From NCBI GenBank assembly GCA_006937955.1, contig SSNP01000045.1:128833-192832 (forward strand): 64,000 nucleotides of DNA, read 5' to 3'. Position numbers and translations under genes: made by a program. The stretch is from Pachypanchax playfairii. Taxonomy: Eukaryota; Chordata; Actinopteri; Cyprinodontiformes; Aplocheilidae. Of this stretch, positions 1-10,086 are shown one piece after another (positions within the stretch are counted from its first letter, which is position 1; each line of letters begins with the position of its first letter). Below the pieces are notes generated by a model. The model did not search any database and was not told where the DNA came from. It saw only the letters and a list, made by a program, of their open reading frames with translations.

Positions 1-828
1 AAGACTGAGAATTACAAAAGAGAATTACTAAATTTATTAGTAAATTTCTTTCAGATAATATTATAAACATAGAGCAAAGAAAACAAGCTACACGACACAG
101 ACTGAACCAGGTTGAGCAGAAATCACAGATCACTCATAAAAAGTGTTGAAATCAGGAACTATTTGTTGAACATGTTCATATCAGTGAATGATTAACAAAC
201 TGAGTTGAACATCGTCTATCTGTGTCCTCTGCAGTAGTGTTCTCTGACACTAGAGGGAGCCTTTTATCACTAAATTACAATATGTTACAAGGAGATGGAT
301 CTAATTTAACCACACGGGTTCATTTTTTTCAAACCATCAGATCTATGACAAACTGAACTCACCATTATTTTTAAAATGCTCATCATAATTAGCTGATTAT
401 ATTAAAAGTGTTTTTGTTTATTTAAGCAATTTTCAGCATGATGTGAATTTTATCAAAACTGACTACAGTCTTCTGAAATTTCAGTCAAATTTCAACGTTT
501 GCCTCAGAGCAACTTCAAGTGATGATGTGTGTTAATGTTTGGGATGCAAACAAGCTGAAATGTGTTTTAATGTGCTTTAACTTTTCCTAAAACAAAAACA
601 TATTAGACTGTAGGCTGCAGAAAAAAAATATTGGAACTATCAAATAAACACAAAAAAGTAAAAATTACAAATTTGTAATGTGTGAATGACTTTTAAAATG
701 TATTAAATTAAATTTTCTCACTAATATTCACTATGCAACCCAGGTGTAAGTACCGGTATAATGATTTGTTTAGTCAACTGTAGCAGTCTTTGCAAGACAT
801 TTAGTTTCTGTTCCGTCAGACTGAAGGA
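1..828. other. Intergenic, 3' flank of V1
   Basis: AT-rich sequence with no reading frame, RSS or repeat that I can recognise. It lies downstream (minus-strand sense) of V1. A J-C cassette for V1 could lie to the left of the window or could be the broken one on its right. Confidence 0.5.
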
Positions 829-856
829 GGTTTTTGTACGATGCTTTTTCACTGTG
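829..856 (-). other. V1 recombination signal, 12-bp spacer
   Basis: Read on the minus strand: heptamer CACAGTG (850-856) directly abuts the V1 coding end, followed by a 12-nt spacer (838-849) and nonamer ACAAAAACC (829-837). Both motifs fit the RAG consensus, and the spacer length is that of kappa-type V genes. Confidence 0.95.
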
Positions 857-1326
857 TGAACACATATCCACTGTGATAACTCTGACAGTAATAAACTCCT
901 GTATCTTCAGTCTGAACTCCACTGATGGTCAGAGTGAAGTCGACTCCATTTCCTGCTCCACTCCCAGTAAATCTGGAGGAGATTCCTGTAAATCTAGCTG
1001 TTGTCAAGTAGATCAGAGCTTTAGGAGCTTCTCCATGTTTATGATGATACCAGGCCAGGTAGTATTGTGAACCAGAGTGAGCTACTGTTGGACTGACTTT
1101 ACAGTCAATAGTGACAGTTTGACCAAGCTGCACTGACTTGGCTGCTGACTGAGTCACAACAACATTTTGTCCATCAGACCCTGAGGAGAGAGAAGAAACA
1201 CTGGACATGAGATGATGAGGTGAAACTCAGCTACACTCCAAATGATTTTCACATGACAGAAGAAGGATTTTCCTCACCCTGAGTGAAGCAGAGGAGAGTC
1301 CAGATGAGGACGCAGATCAAAGTCAT
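857..1326 (-). CDS. Immunoglobulin light-chain V gene V1 (divergent subgroup)
   Basis: Encodes the variable domain of an antibody light chain once joined to a J. Leader exon 1278-1326 encodes MTLICVLIWTLLCFTQG with donor GTGAGG. V exon 857-1180 follows a ctcctcag acceptor, and the phase-1 junction completes a Gly codon. The mature domain starts QNVVVTQSAAK. It has the FR1 cysteine (TIDCKVS), the tryptophan in AWYHHKHGEAPKALIY, the SRFTGSG strand, and TEDTGVYYC before CDR3. There is no stop or frameshift. Its framework differs clearly from V2-V4, which are near-copies of one another: it starts QNVVVTQ instead of EIILTQTPEA, has WYHHKHG instead of WYLQKPG, and has a longer CDR1. It is therefore a separate V subgroup. 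It lies opposite in orientation to the J and C segments. Its nearest J-C partner on the right is only a broken C, so rearrangement would need another cassette. Confidence 0.92.
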
Positions 1327-1444
1327 GTTTTTGATGAAGAGGATTTCTGTGTCTTCTGTTGTCATGAAGGACAGCTGTCAGTCATCCAGTCTTCAACTCT
1401 CAGGACTATAAACTCTCCCAGATCACTGGAGCATGGTACTGCTG

Positions 1445-1452
1445 ATGCAAAG
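1445..1452 (-). promoter_or_regulatory. Octamer-like V1 promoter element
   Basis: Minus-strand CTTTGCAT matches the Ig octamer ATTTGCAT at 7 of 8 positions, about 120 bp upstream of the V1 start codon. A TATA-like TTTATAG lies between them near 1408. Confidence 0.55.
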
Positions 1453-2248
1453 TGTCTCTCTATGGAAATGTTGACTGAGTTGTTACAGTTAAAGTTTAAT
1501 ATAACAAAGAAGGAATTTATGTTTTATGTGTAAAAATGTGGAAGGTCAGATTAAAGCTGCTCTTATTTGACCTCATTTTTCTTATTAGTAGTATGAAATT
1601 TAAATTTTTTTAATAAAACCAAAGTGACAAATTGCTGCTAGAAACTTTTATCTTTTGCACTGAAACCTGTCTGTTGCCACGGTTCAGCAGTGATGCTCAT
1701 CCGTTACCATGGTTAAAGAGCTCAGAGGGAGAAGTGAAACAATGAAGATCAGTTTCATTCCAAACTGTGAGAAACTGCTACAACCTTTCTGGGACTCAAA
1801 TACAGATTCTGTTCTCCCTCAGTGACATTCAGTTTTATTTATGTATTTATTTCTGTGAGGTTGATCATTTTAATATTTTTTAAGTATTTTGAAGTTTCAT
1901 TCAGCTTGTTTTTCTTCATTTTTTTTCTCTGGTTTATATTAAAATCATGATAATAATCAAAAGTATAAACTCTACTTTCATCAAAATCTCACAGACTAAC
2001 AAAAAGTTCTACATTGTGTGTGTTAGTTTCAGTGCAGCAGCTGAGTCAGATCACTTTATCTCCAACTGATGGGTGTGTTTGTTTGATGTTGTGTCACCAG
2101 GACAAGGTGAAGTTTTGATTCTGTTGACAAACTCTGGATTCTTCAGCCCGGACATCATGATGGAATCTCTGAAATTAATTTATTTGCATTATAACAATCA
2201 GAATTTTGTGAGGTTTCCATCTTTTGTTTGTTTGTTTGTTTATTTTGG
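1453..2248. other. Intergenic with fossil cassette sequence
   Basis: Mostly unremarkable AT-rich DNA. At 1730-1740 there is AGAAGTGAAAC, a one-base decayed form of the PU.1/IRF composite site found before C1, C2 and the third C remnant. From about 2022 to 2090, after TTAGTTTCAG, the sequence resembles the flank next to V-gene RSSs (CAGCTG, TCAGATCA, CTTTATCTCC, AACTGA), but the RSS itself is not intact. These look like the eroded J-C intron and V flank of the first cassette. Confidence 0.45.
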
Positions 2249-2438
2249 TACCAGAAGCATCACCTGGGAGGAGAGCAAGAGTAATGGAGTCCTGAAGGAT
2301 GGTCTCTACAGCTGGAGCAGCACCCTGAGACTCACTGCAGACCAGTGGAAGAAGGTGGGATCTGTGAGCTGTGAGACCACCAAGACCTCCCAGACTCCAG
2401 TCTCAGAGACCCTGCAGAGAGACCAGTGTCCCCAGTAG
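2249..2438 (+). pseudogene. Truncated Ig light-chain constant exon (psiC, 3' part)
   Basis: Contains only the 3' half to two thirds of a kappa-like C domain: SITWEESKSNGVLKDG, then LYSWSSTLRLTADQWKK, the second intradomain cysteine (SVSCETT), and the C-terminal RDQCPQ with the interchain cysteine, then TAG. The 5' part with the first cysteine (LMCLANKGF in C1), the LSWKV tryptophan and the splice acceptor is missing. A (TTTG)n stretch lies just before homology begins. SITWEESKSNG is more divergent than the matching SLDQSRSSG of C1 and C2, so this is an older relative and not a recent copy. No J segment is seen upstream. The exon cannot encode a folded C domain. Confidence 0.85.
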
Positions 2439-2659
2439 AGACCTGAAGACTCTGATACTGGTTTCATTCTGTTACTGTTCTCACTCTGCAAGTCTTTCTA
2501 TCCTGATGATTTGATTTTCTACAGCTGACAATAACTTTGAGAGATTCATCATAATTATTGATCATCAAATATTAATAATTTTCCTCTTTATTTCAACCTT
2601 GTTGTCTTTGTAGTGCTGCTGATTATTATTGATCATTAGTGTTGATCAAGTATAAAATC

Positions 2660-2665
2660 AATAAA
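2660..2665 (+). terminator. Poly(A) signal of psiC
   Basis: AATAAA about 220 bp after the psiC stop, at the same relative place as the signals after C1 and C2. Confidence 0.5.
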
Positions 2666-3032
2666 AAATCAGTAAATGTTTGTCTCCTTTGAAAATGTTT
2701 TCTTCTTTTGTTTACCATTTAACATCAGTAAAATTACTTTAAACTGAACGACGAAGTAGTTCTTTCAACTTAAGAAAATGTAAAGAAAACAGAGGTGAAA
2801 TTCTAACATATTAAGTTATGATAGCAATGTTTTTATTTAATATTTTTGCTTATTCACTTTGAATATAATAAATTAAATTAGTGCATTACTTTTTTTCATC
2901 TTTTTTTTAATTCAATTTTAAATAATAGTATAATTTACATCTAGTGTTTATCAGAATGTATAAATACTGAGAAAAGTTTTAGTGTTTTAGTTTCAGCTGT
3001 TGATTCAGATCAGTTCCTCTTTAACTGAAGGA

Positions 3033-3060
3033 GGTTTTTGTACGACGTTGAATCACTGTG
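3033..3060 (-). other. V2 recombination signal, 12-bp spacer
   Basis: Minus-strand heptamer CACAGTG (3054-3060), 12-nt spacer, nonamer ACAAAAACC (3033-3041). Confidence 0.95.
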
Positions 3061-3537
3061 TGAACGAGCTGTAACTCTCCTGACAGTAATAAACTCCTGC
3101 ATCTTCAGACTGAACTCCACTGATGGTCAGAGTGAAATCAGATCCAGATCCACTTCCAGTAAAACGATTTGAAACTCCAGACTGACGATTTGTAGCATAA
3201 TAAATCAGGAGTTTAGGAGCTGCTCCAGGTTTCTGCAGGTACCAGTGGAGATTGCTACCAATACCTGAACTAGCTTTGCATCTGATGTTGACAGTCTGTC
3301 CTGAAACAACAGATTGAGCTTCAGGAGTCTGAGTCAAGATTATTTCTCCTGATGAACCTGGAAAACAAAAAAGAAGAAGAAAAGTTATTGTAACAAATTG
3401 AGTTTGAGAAGAACTTTGAAACACATTTAGATTTATTTCACTCAGACAAATAGAGATAAAAACTGTTTGAAGCAGAGACTCTCACCCTGAAGCAGGAGCC
3501 CCATGGTGGTCAGCAGTAGAGTCAGTGACATCATCAT
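3061..3537 (-). CDS. Immunoglobulin light-chain V gene V2
   Basis: Leader exon 3486-3537 (MMSLTLLLTTMGLLLQ) has donor GTGAGAG. V exon 3061-3357 follows acceptor gttttccag. The junction is phase 1 and the mature chain starts EIILTQTPEAQS. Conserved residues are visible: Cys in NIRCKAS, Trp in HWYLQKPG, the LLIY strand, SNRFTGSGSGSDF, and DAGVYYC before CDR3 residues QESYSSFTQ. No stop or frameshift. Orientation is opposite to J1-J2-C1 immediately to the right, so V-J joining must invert about 1.9 kb between heptamers at 3060 and 4990. V2, V3 and V4 are close paralogues, including introns and upstream flanks, so they arose by duplication of the whole cassette. Confidence 0.95.
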
Positions 3538-3630
3538 TGTGCTGCTGGTGTGTCAGTGTCTCTGAAAGACCTGGACAGTCACTGATCAGCTCTGACCTCT
3601 TAACAGCTGGAGCAGAGAGGCAGGACACAT

Positions 3631-3638
3631 ATGCAAAC
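3631..3638 (-). promoter_or_regulatory. Octamer-like V2 promoter element
   Basis: Minus-strand GTTTGCAT, 7 of 8 matches to the Ig octamer, about 95 bp upstream of the V2 ATG. The identical site precedes V3 and V4. Confidence 0.65.
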
Positions 3639-4197
3639 ACACAGAGTCAGTCAGCTGCAGCTGAAGTGTGGTGATGTTTCCTCCTCACTGCTGGAACATC
3701 TCACTGTTCCATCATCCTCAGCTGGATTTTAATAACATGATCTCATTTATTGACACATCTCACATGGAAATAATAAATAACTTCTTATTCTTATTGTTTG
3801 TTATTTATACAATTGATCATTTGGAGTAAAACTACATTTCAGATTAACATTCTAACATTGTTAATAACAAGAAATGACACAAATTAAACAGAAGTGATTT
3901 AAGAGACGAGCTACTGTGAAAACTCATTTTATAAGACAAGATATTTACAAAATCAGATAATTGACTACGGTTCCAATCCAAATCATTCTAATTTATATCA
4001 TGTGACATGTTTTATATTTTAATTTATTTTAGACAAACTCCTCAGAGTGACTTAAAACATTTTGAACATTTTTTTCAAAGCTAATTTTTCAACATCATTG
4101 AAAATATTCAATAATTTAATGAAATAAACACAAAATGAATCTCAAGTAGGGACAATATAAAGTTAACAAGAGATCTCAAGCATATTTTTAGTCACAA
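3639..4197. other. V2-J1 intergenic, left part
   Basis: The first 150 bp are nearly identical to the V3 upstream flank at 8581-8730, which shows that duplicated cassettes extend beyond the V promoter. The rest is AT-rich with no recognised feature. Confidence 0.5.
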
Positions 4198-4350
4198 GGA
4201 ACCCAGAGTACCTGGAGAAAATCCCCACATGTACTGGGAGAACATGTAAACTTCATGCTTATTGGTCTCAGCCCGGTTTCAAACCTGAGACCTTCTCACT
4301 GTGAGGTCAGCAGTGCTACCAACTTTACCACAATGCAGCGCAGTTAGCGT
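4198..4350 (-). repeat. Dispersed teleost repeat, GGCGGCACGGTGG type
   Basis: Minus-strand remnant of a repeat very common in fish genomes. Hallmarks in order on the plus strand: CAGAGTACCTGGAGAAAATC, GGGAGAACATGTAAACTTCA, AACCTGAGACCTTCTCACTG, TGAGGTCAGCAGTGCTACC. Two other copies lie at 7424 and 8929 in the opposite orientation. Confidence 0.75.
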
Positions 4351-4951
4351 TCGTTTGTAATTCTATTTGTTTACATGTTTATTTATTAGAAGCTAAACTG
4401 TGATGATAAAATGTGTAATCTGATTAGTTACACAGCATGAAAGATTTCATGTTTAAAATCTGATGTCATGTGACATGTTGCTGATCTTCATCTGATTTAA
4501 AGTGAAGATTTCACTCGTCATCCTCAATGAAAAACACTTAATATTGTGTTTGTAGCAGAAATTATAAATAATTACCTTAATCAATAGACATATTTGGGTA
4601 ATTTATTTGGTAATTTGCATTTAAAACATTAAAAACTATCAAATTTATCCCATTATCAATTGTATTAATTGTTGATTGATGAGACCATTCAGTAGAATTA
4701 TGTAATTTATAGGAGGGTTGTTGTTAGTTCATATAGACCTTCTAAACAAATTCTATAGAAATATGTTTTGGGAACACAATAACCTTAAATTAAAAAGCTA
4801 TCTTAAATATTTTGAACTACCAAATCCAAAATAAATAATCTTTTAATTTTTATTTTATATACTATAACTTGTGATCATTTTATTAGAATTATTATTGTAC
4901 ACTGTTTGTGTTGAGTTTGTTGTGTTCAGAGTCAGAGAGTCGTGTCTCAGA
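4351..4951. other. AT-rich spacer before J1
   Basis: No gene seen. From about 4911 the block shared by all J segments begins (see findings). Confidence 0.5.
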
Positions 4952-4990
4952 GGTTTTTGTACGACGGTTCAATCAGTTTGTATCACTGTG
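4952..4990 (+). other. J1 recombination signal, 23-bp spacer
   Basis: Nonamer GGTTTTTGT (4952-4960), 23-nt spacer, heptamer CACTGTG (4984-4990). Confidence 0.95.
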
Positions 4991-5028
4991 GTACACGTTT
5001 GGTGGAGGAACCAGACTGGATGTTGGAA
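4991..5028 (+). CDS. Ig light-chain joining segment J1
   Basis: Encodes YTFGGGTRLDVG with the FGxG bulge motif of all J segments. It ends in a phase-1 donor (GGA A, then GTAGGT) that would complete a Ser codon with the C1 exon. The 23-spacer RSS obeys the 12/23 rule with the V RSSs. Confidence 0.93.
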
Positions 5029-5334
5029 GTAGGTTGATTTTTTTAATATATTTTGCAAATGTACAAATAATACTGTATCATTAACAAATGAAATCCCTTT
5101 TAGGACTGAAGTTGTTAGTTTTTCTCTTGATTTAGTTTTCTTAATGTTTTTTTAGTCAAGAAGAACTTGAGTTTTAAAATTAGAAATTAGCAGAATTCAC
5201 AAACTATGGAATAAATTTAAGTTGAAAGGGAAAAACAATTCTCATAGTTGAACAAATAATTAAAGACTTTTAGTTTAACTCGAGTCAGACAAGATGAGTT
5301 TGTTGTGTTCAGAGTCAGAGAGTCGTGTCTCAGA

Positions 5335-5370
5335 GGTTTTTGTACGACGGTTCAGTCAGTTTGTATCATG
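5335..5370 (+). other. J2 recombination signal, damaged heptamer
   Basis: Nonamer GGTTTTTGT (5335-5343) is intact, but against J5 and J8 three bases are missing in the heptamer region: TATCATGGTGG here, TATCACTGTGGTGG there. Either the spacer becomes 20 nt, or CATGGTG (5367-5373) serves as a weak heptamer with a 23-nt spacer and a J shortened by 3 nt. Confidence 0.85.
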
Positions 5371-5408
5371 GTGGACTTTTGGTGGAGGAACCAGACTGGA
5401 TGTTGGAA
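5371..5408 (+). CDS. Ig light-chain joining segment J2, probably poorly usable
   Basis: Encodes WTFGGGTRLDVG with a good donor (A, then GTAAGT). Coding sequence is intact, but its RSS heptamer has a 3-nt deletion, so it is likely to rearrange rarely or never. Read as germline DNA it stays in frame with an ATG at 5294. Confidence 0.8.
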
Positions 5409-6051
5409 GTAAGTTTCTCAATAAAGTTCAAAAGTTGATTATTTACAGTAACAAAAACAGCAAAATAGAAGTTTTTAGTATAACTGAAATATTTTACATA
5501 AACATATTGTTAGTTTTTTATTAGTTATAAATGAATTCAGCTGAGCCTGTTTTACTATTTGTAAATGTTTGTTTGTGTTGATTCTCAGTTATTTCATGAC
5601 ACGTCAATCTAAAAGGGTTTTTTATTTATGTTATTTTACTGCTTCCTGAAAACTTTAAGTGTTAAAAATGTGTCTTTAAATTTACAGTAAATTTAAGGTC
5701 CTTTTTCACTGACTGAGTGAATGTCTGAAACACTCAAAAAGTTTGACAAACTCATTTCTAAGATCTTACTACAGTCTTCTGATGAATAATTAAAATGCAG
5801 TAAAGTTCAGTAAATTATATTTTAATCTGTATCATGTTTTGGGATTTATCTGGGTGGTATAAGGTCTCTTTATGTTCTGTTCTACATGAGAGGAAGTGAA
5901 ACAGTGTGTGAGTGAGTGACTGATGAAGCAGAAAGAACATCTGTCTGAAACTCCTGAAATAAAATCCTCTCTCACACAGTAAAGATGTCTGAACCTCAGC
6001 TGGTTCACATGTTCCTGGTTTCTGTTCTCTAATCTGATTGGTGTGTTCTAG
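5409..6051 (+). other. J-C1 intron
   Basis: Nearly identical to the J8-C2 intron at 11897-12542. It holds the PU.1/IRF composite site and ends with acceptor gtgtgttctag. Confidence 0.85.
5892..5902 (+). promoter_or_regulatory. PU.1/IRF composite (EICE) site, C1 cassette
   Basis: GGAAGTGAAAC fits the composite element GGAANNGAAA bound by PU.1 with IRF4/IRF8. From memory it matches the core of the mammalian Ig lambda enhancer lambda-B site. It lies about 150 bp before the C1 exon. The same 11 bases recur before C2 and the third C remnant. Confidence 0.65.
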
Positions 6052-6371
6052 GTGATACTCGTCCCACCCTGACAGTTCTGCCCCCCTCCAGTGTGGAGCT
6101 GCAGCAGGGGAAGGCCACGCTCATGTGTCTGGCCAACAAGGGTTTCCCCTCAGACTGGAGTCTGTCCTGGAAGGTGGACGGCAGCAGCAGCAGCAGTCTG
6201 GATCAGAGCAGGAGCTCCGGGGTCCTGAAGGACGGTCTCTACAGCTGGAGCAGCACCCTGAGACTCACTGCAGACCAGTGGAAGAAGGTGGGATCTGTGA
6301 CCTGTGAGGCCACCAAGACCTCCCAGACTCCAGTCTCAGAGACCCTGCAGAGAGACCAGTGTCCCCAGTAG
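6052..6371 (+). CDS. Immunoglobulin light-chain constant exon C1 (kappa-like, L1 type)
   Basis: Single exon encoding the complete constant domain, about 105 residues after the split Ser codon: DTRPTLTVLPPSSVELQQ at the start, then Cys in LMCLANKGF, Trp in LSWKVDG, a Ser5 loop from CAG/AGC repeats, LYSWSSTLRLTADQW, the second Cys in VTCEATK, and a C-terminal RDQCPQ whose Cys would pair with the heavy chain. Acceptor ttctag at 6046-6051, stop TAG at 6369-6371. Differs from C2 at only three visible positions (V/E in SSVELQQ, S/N in DWSLSW, T/S in SVTCEAT). Partners with J1, J2 and V2 by position, though other V genes could invert to reach it. Confidence 0.96.
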
Positions 6372-6607
6372 AGACCTGAAGACTCTGATACTGGTTTCAT
6401 TCTGTTACTGTTCTCACTCTGCAAGTCTTTCTATCCTGATGATTTGATTTTCTACAGCTGACAATAACTTTGAGAGATTCATCATAATTATTGATCATCA
6501 AATATAAATAATTTTCCTCTTTATTTCAACCTTGTTGTCTTTGTAGTGCTGCTGATTATTAGTGATCAATACTGTTAATCAAGTATTAAATCAAATCAAG
6601 TTTAATC

Positions 6608-6613
6608 AATAAA
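6608..6613 (+). terminator. Poly(A) signal of C1
   Basis: AATAAA about 237 bp after the C1 stop, in a T-rich 3' UTR. Confidence 0.6.
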
Positions 6614-7423
6614 TATTTTTCTCATTTGAAAATATTTTGGCTGTTTTTCTTCTTTTCAATTTTTTTTTTTTTTACTTACAAAATTATTTTGACAACTAAC
6701 AAATTCTTTCTTTAAATCTGAACCCTGAAAGTTGACACATCTGGTAATAAAATGAATAGAAATACATTTCAGATGATAAATTTTACAATCTTTAATTATC
6801 AAAAGAAAGTTTTTATTTGAAAGAATCAGAATAATTCTGAATTTTTCTGCAGATTCACTTTGAAACTTCCTCTGAGGGCAGAGCAGAACAGGGTCAGTCA
6901 CAAATCAGTCCAAAGTAAAGAAACACCTGTAATCTTCTTCAAAGTTCTTAATCCACATAAAACAATCTGTAAAAGTTAATGTGAGTATATGATCTGTGAC
7001 TGTGACAGTAGAAACAAACAGAAACATGATCATCAGAGCAGAAACAGGTTCAGGACAATCTGTGATCTTTAACATGAGACATGAAATAATAATGAAGGTT
7101 GTTGCAGGATACAAGCAGATGATCTGGTAACAAACTGTGGACTGAGAGCTGCTTTCATGTGTGAAAATACCAAACAATCAGGTGAAACACAGATGAAGTG
7201 AATAAACATAATTAGATTCTGACAGATCAGTGAGATGCACGACAGGAAATGATGAAAACATGACTGATCTGATCTGATTCATGATCGTAAGTTAAACAAA
7301 ATAATCAGTTAAATCCCACATTTAGTTTTTTGGGTTTTTTCCACTTTTAAAATTGTATTTTCACTAAAATCTGATCAAATCTGAAAGTGAAGTGAAAATG
7401 TATTTATTGTTAGTGTTTTGGGC
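6614..7423. other. C1-V3 intergenic
   Basis: AT-rich, with only short chance frames. No RSS, V or repeat recognised. Confidence 0.5.
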
Positions 7424-7690
7424 TGCACGGTGGTGACAGTGGCAGCACTGTTGCCTTGCAGGAAGAAGGTTTTGGGTTCAAAAACAGCCCTGTAGGTCCT
7501 TTCTGAATGGAGCTTCCATATTCTGTCTCAACTATAGTAATTTAATCCTTTGTGTGTGTAACTGATTGTCTAAATGTGGCTCTGTGATAGACTGGCGACC
7601 TGTCCAGAGTGAAACCCCGCCTCTTATCAAATGACCACTGGATGAAGGTACCAGCTTCTCTCATGACCCTGAAATAGAACAAGTGGATGA
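7424..7690 (+). repeat. Dispersed teleost repeat, GGCGGCACGGTGG type
   Basis: Starts GGCTGCACGGTGGTGACAGT and goes on to AGCACTGTTGCCTTGCAG, GAAGGTTTTGGGTTC, GATAGACTGGCGACCTGTCC and CCCCGCCTCTTATC. These are the ordered hallmarks of a very common fish repeat. Moderately decayed. Confidence 0.8.
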
Positions 7691-7972
7691 AGAACATGAC
7701 TGACTGATATTATTTTATTATGAACTACATTTGCAGCAACTGAAAAGTCAAAATATAAACAGAAAATGTTCTTTAAATTAACTTTAATATTTTATTAGTA
7801 GAGTAAATATTTCCTTGTATGTAGCTTTCCATTTTGTTTCATAATGTTTTCATAACATTTCTAAAAAGTTTAATTTAGATCTGGTGTTTATCAGAATGTA
7901 TAAAGACTGAGAAAACGTTTAGTGTTTTAGTTTCAGCTGCTGATTCAGATCAGTTCCTCTTTAACTGAAGGA

Positions 7973-8000
7973 GGTTTTTGTACGACGTTGAATCACTGTG
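7973..8000 (-). other. V3 recombination signal, 12-bp spacer
   Basis: Minus-strand heptamer CACAGTG (7994-8000), 12-nt spacer, nonamer ACAAAAACC (7973-7981). Confidence 0.95.
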
Positions 8001-8479
8001 TGAACGGGAAGCTGCTACTCTGCTGACAGTAATAAACTCCTGCATCTTCAGACTGAACTCCACTGATGGTCAGAGTGTAATCAGATCCTGATTTACTTCC
8101 AGTAAAACGACTTGAAACTCCAGACTGACGAGTTGTAGCTCTATAAATCAGGAGTTTAGGAGCTGCTCCAGGTTTCTGCAGGTACCAGTGGAGATAGTTA
8201 CTAATACCTGAACTAGCTTTACATCTGATGTTGACAGTCTGTCCTGAAACAACAGATTGAGCTTCAGGAGTCTGAGTCAAGATTATTTCTCCTGATGAAC
8301 CTGGAAAACAAAAAAGAAGAAGAAATGTCATGTAACAAATTAAGTTTGAGAAGAACTTTGAAACACATTTAGATTTATTTTACTCAGACAAATAGAGATA
8401 AAAACTGTTTGAAGCAGAGACTCTCACCCTGAAGCAGGAGCCCCATGGTGGTCAGCAGTAGAGTCAGTGACTTCATCAT
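8001..8479 (-). CDS. Immunoglobulin light-chain V gene V3
   Basis: Leader exon 8428-8479 begins MMKSLTLLLTTMGLLLQ and has donor GTGAGAG. V exon 8001-8300 has a phase-1 junction and mature start EIILTQTPEAQS. Framework cysteines (NIRCKAS, DAGVYYC) and Trp (HWYLQKPG) are present. CDR1 is SSGISNY, CDR2 RATTRQS and CDR3 QQSSSFPFTQ. Differences from V2 and V4 fall mainly in CDR positions. No disabling change. It lies opposite to the J3-J8-C2 block on its right; inversion from heptamer 8000 to a J heptamer would join them. Confidence 0.95.
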
Positions 8480-8572
8480 TGTGCTGCTGGTGTGTCAGTG
8501 TCTCTGAAAGACCTGGACAGTCACTGATCAGCTCTGACCTCTTAACAGCTGGAGCAGAGAGGCAGGACACAT

Positions 8573-8580
8573 ATGCAAAC
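8573..8580 (-). promoter_or_regulatory. Octamer-like V3 promoter element
   Basis: Minus-strand GTTTGCAT (7 of 8 to the octamer), about 95 bp upstream of the V3 ATG, in the same context as V2 and V4. Confidence 0.65.
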
Positions 8581-8928
8581 ACACAGAGTCAGTCAGCTGC
8601 AGCTGAAGTGTGGTGATGTTTCCTCCTCACTGCTGGAACATCTCACTGTTCCATCATCCTCAGCTGGATTCTAATAACATGATCTCATTTATTGACACAT
8701 CTCACATGGAAATAATTAATGATTCCAGTCAGTTTCACTATGTTCATGTCTTTATTAAGCTGCATGTTGGTGCAGGTGTTTATACTGTTTTGATTGATTG
8801 ATTGATTTTTATTTGAACTTATAAACAAACAAAACAGAATTAAAACAGAGTTAAAAGCAAGATAATAGAAAAGGAAAAAACAAGTTCAAAAGGAGTGGGT
8901 GGAAGCCTAAGCTGTTTGTTTGAAGTAA

Positions 8929-9190
8929 GAAGGTTTTGGGTTCGACATCCATCTGAGACTTTTCTGAATGGAGTTTGATCTTCTCTCTGTTCATGCAGGA
9001 GATTTTTTAGATGCTCAAACACGTTCATGTTCAGTTAAAATCCTGCAGTAAACTGGCTGAAGGTGTGAGTGTGTGTGTGAATGGTTGTGTGTCTCCATGT
9101 GACCCTGTGATGGACCTGTGAACCTGTCCAGGATGTAACCCCGCCTCTCACCTGATGACACCTGGAGATCCCCCCCCTCCCCAGCAGGTA
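8929..9190 (+). repeat. Dispersed teleost repeat, partial copy
   Basis: Same family as 7424-7690 but lacking the first part. GAAGGTTTTGGGTTCGACAT, GTGTGAATGGTTGTGTGTCT, GTGACCCTGTGATGGACC and AACCCCGCCTCTCACC are visible. The 3' part (from 9086) is copied again at 10514. Confidence 0.8.
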
Positions 9191-9624
9191 TAGATGAGAG
9201 TGTTTCACCTTGTTCTGGTTGTATTTTTACATTTTGATTTATTAACACTGTTTTCTTCTATAAACTAGTTGAATTGATCAAAGTTACATGATTAAAATGT
9301 TAAAATTACGTCCGAAAAGGACTCAATTGTTTTCCACCTTTTCTATATTTAATTTCATGTTAATTAAGTGATTGTATCACACATGACTGGGATCAAACTG
9401 GTGAGAATGTTTTTAAATTGATGAAACTTCATTAGGTCCAACTGAACCTGAATTTCTTTTTGATAAAATCAGGAAAAAATGACTTTAAATTTGTTCTTTA
9501 TCAGAAACTAAAATATTTTTATTTCACGTGTATTTGTATTTATAAAGCTGGAAAACATCCATAAAGTGGAAAGATAAAAGATTTTGAGTTTGTTGTGTTC
9601 AGAGTCAGAGAGTCGTGTCTCAGA
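9191..9624. other. Spacer before J3
   Basis: AT-rich, repeated almost exactly at 10618-11052 as part of the tandem copy. Confidence 0.7.
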
Positions 9625-9663
9625 GGTTTTTGTACGACGGTTCAATCAGTTTGTATCACTGTG
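9625..9663 (+). other. J3 recombination signal, 23-bp spacer
   Basis: GGTTTTTGT (9625-9633), 23 nt, CACTGTG (9657-9663). Confidence 0.95.
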
Positions 9664-9701
9664 GTACACGTTTGGTGGAGGAACCAGACTGGAGTTTGGA
9701 A
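9664..9701 (+). CDS. Ig light-chain joining segment J3
   Basis: Encodes YTFGGGTRLEFG with donor A, then GTAAGT, in phase 1. The last residues are EFG instead of the DVG of J1, J2, J4, J5 and J8. Confidence 0.93.
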
Positions 9702-10009
9702 GTAAGTTGAATTTTTAAAAAATATTTTGCAAATGTACAAATAATACTGTATCATTAACACATATTTTCACTTTTAGGAATTAAATGGTTTATTTTTCTC
9801 TTGACTTAGCTTTTTTAATTTTTTGTCTTTAGTTAAGAAGAACTTGAGTTTTTATTTAGAAATTAGCAGAATTCATGAAAATTCAAATAAATTTAGGATG
9901 AAAGGGAAAAAAATTCTCATAGTTGAAAAAATAATTAAAGACTTTTAGTTTAACTCGAGTCAGACAAGATGAGTTTGTTGTGTTCAGAGTCAGAGAGTCG
10001 TGTCTCAGA

Positions 10010-10048
10010 GGTTTTTGTACGACGGTTCAATCAGTTTGTATCACTGTG
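10010..10048 (+). other. J4 recombination signal, 23-bp spacer
   Basis: GGTTTTTGT (10010-10018), 23 nt, CACTGTG (10042-10048). Confidence 0.95.
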
Positions 10049-10086
10049 GTACACGTTTGGTGGAGGAACCAGACTGGATGTTGGAA
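10049..10086 (+). CDS. Ig light-chain joining segment J4
   Basis: Encodes YTFGGGTRLDVG, the same product as J1, with donor GTAGGT. The sequence following it (to about 10290) is the most divergent inter-J spacer in the locus. Confidence 0.93.

Noticed and set aside
2073..2248. N-terminal extension of the frame leading into psiC
   Set aside because: Reads through non-homologous DNA including a (TTTG)n run. Not part of an Ig exon.
6905..7177. 90-residue minus-strand frame
   Set aside because: AT-rich intergenic DNA, no Ig features or RSS.
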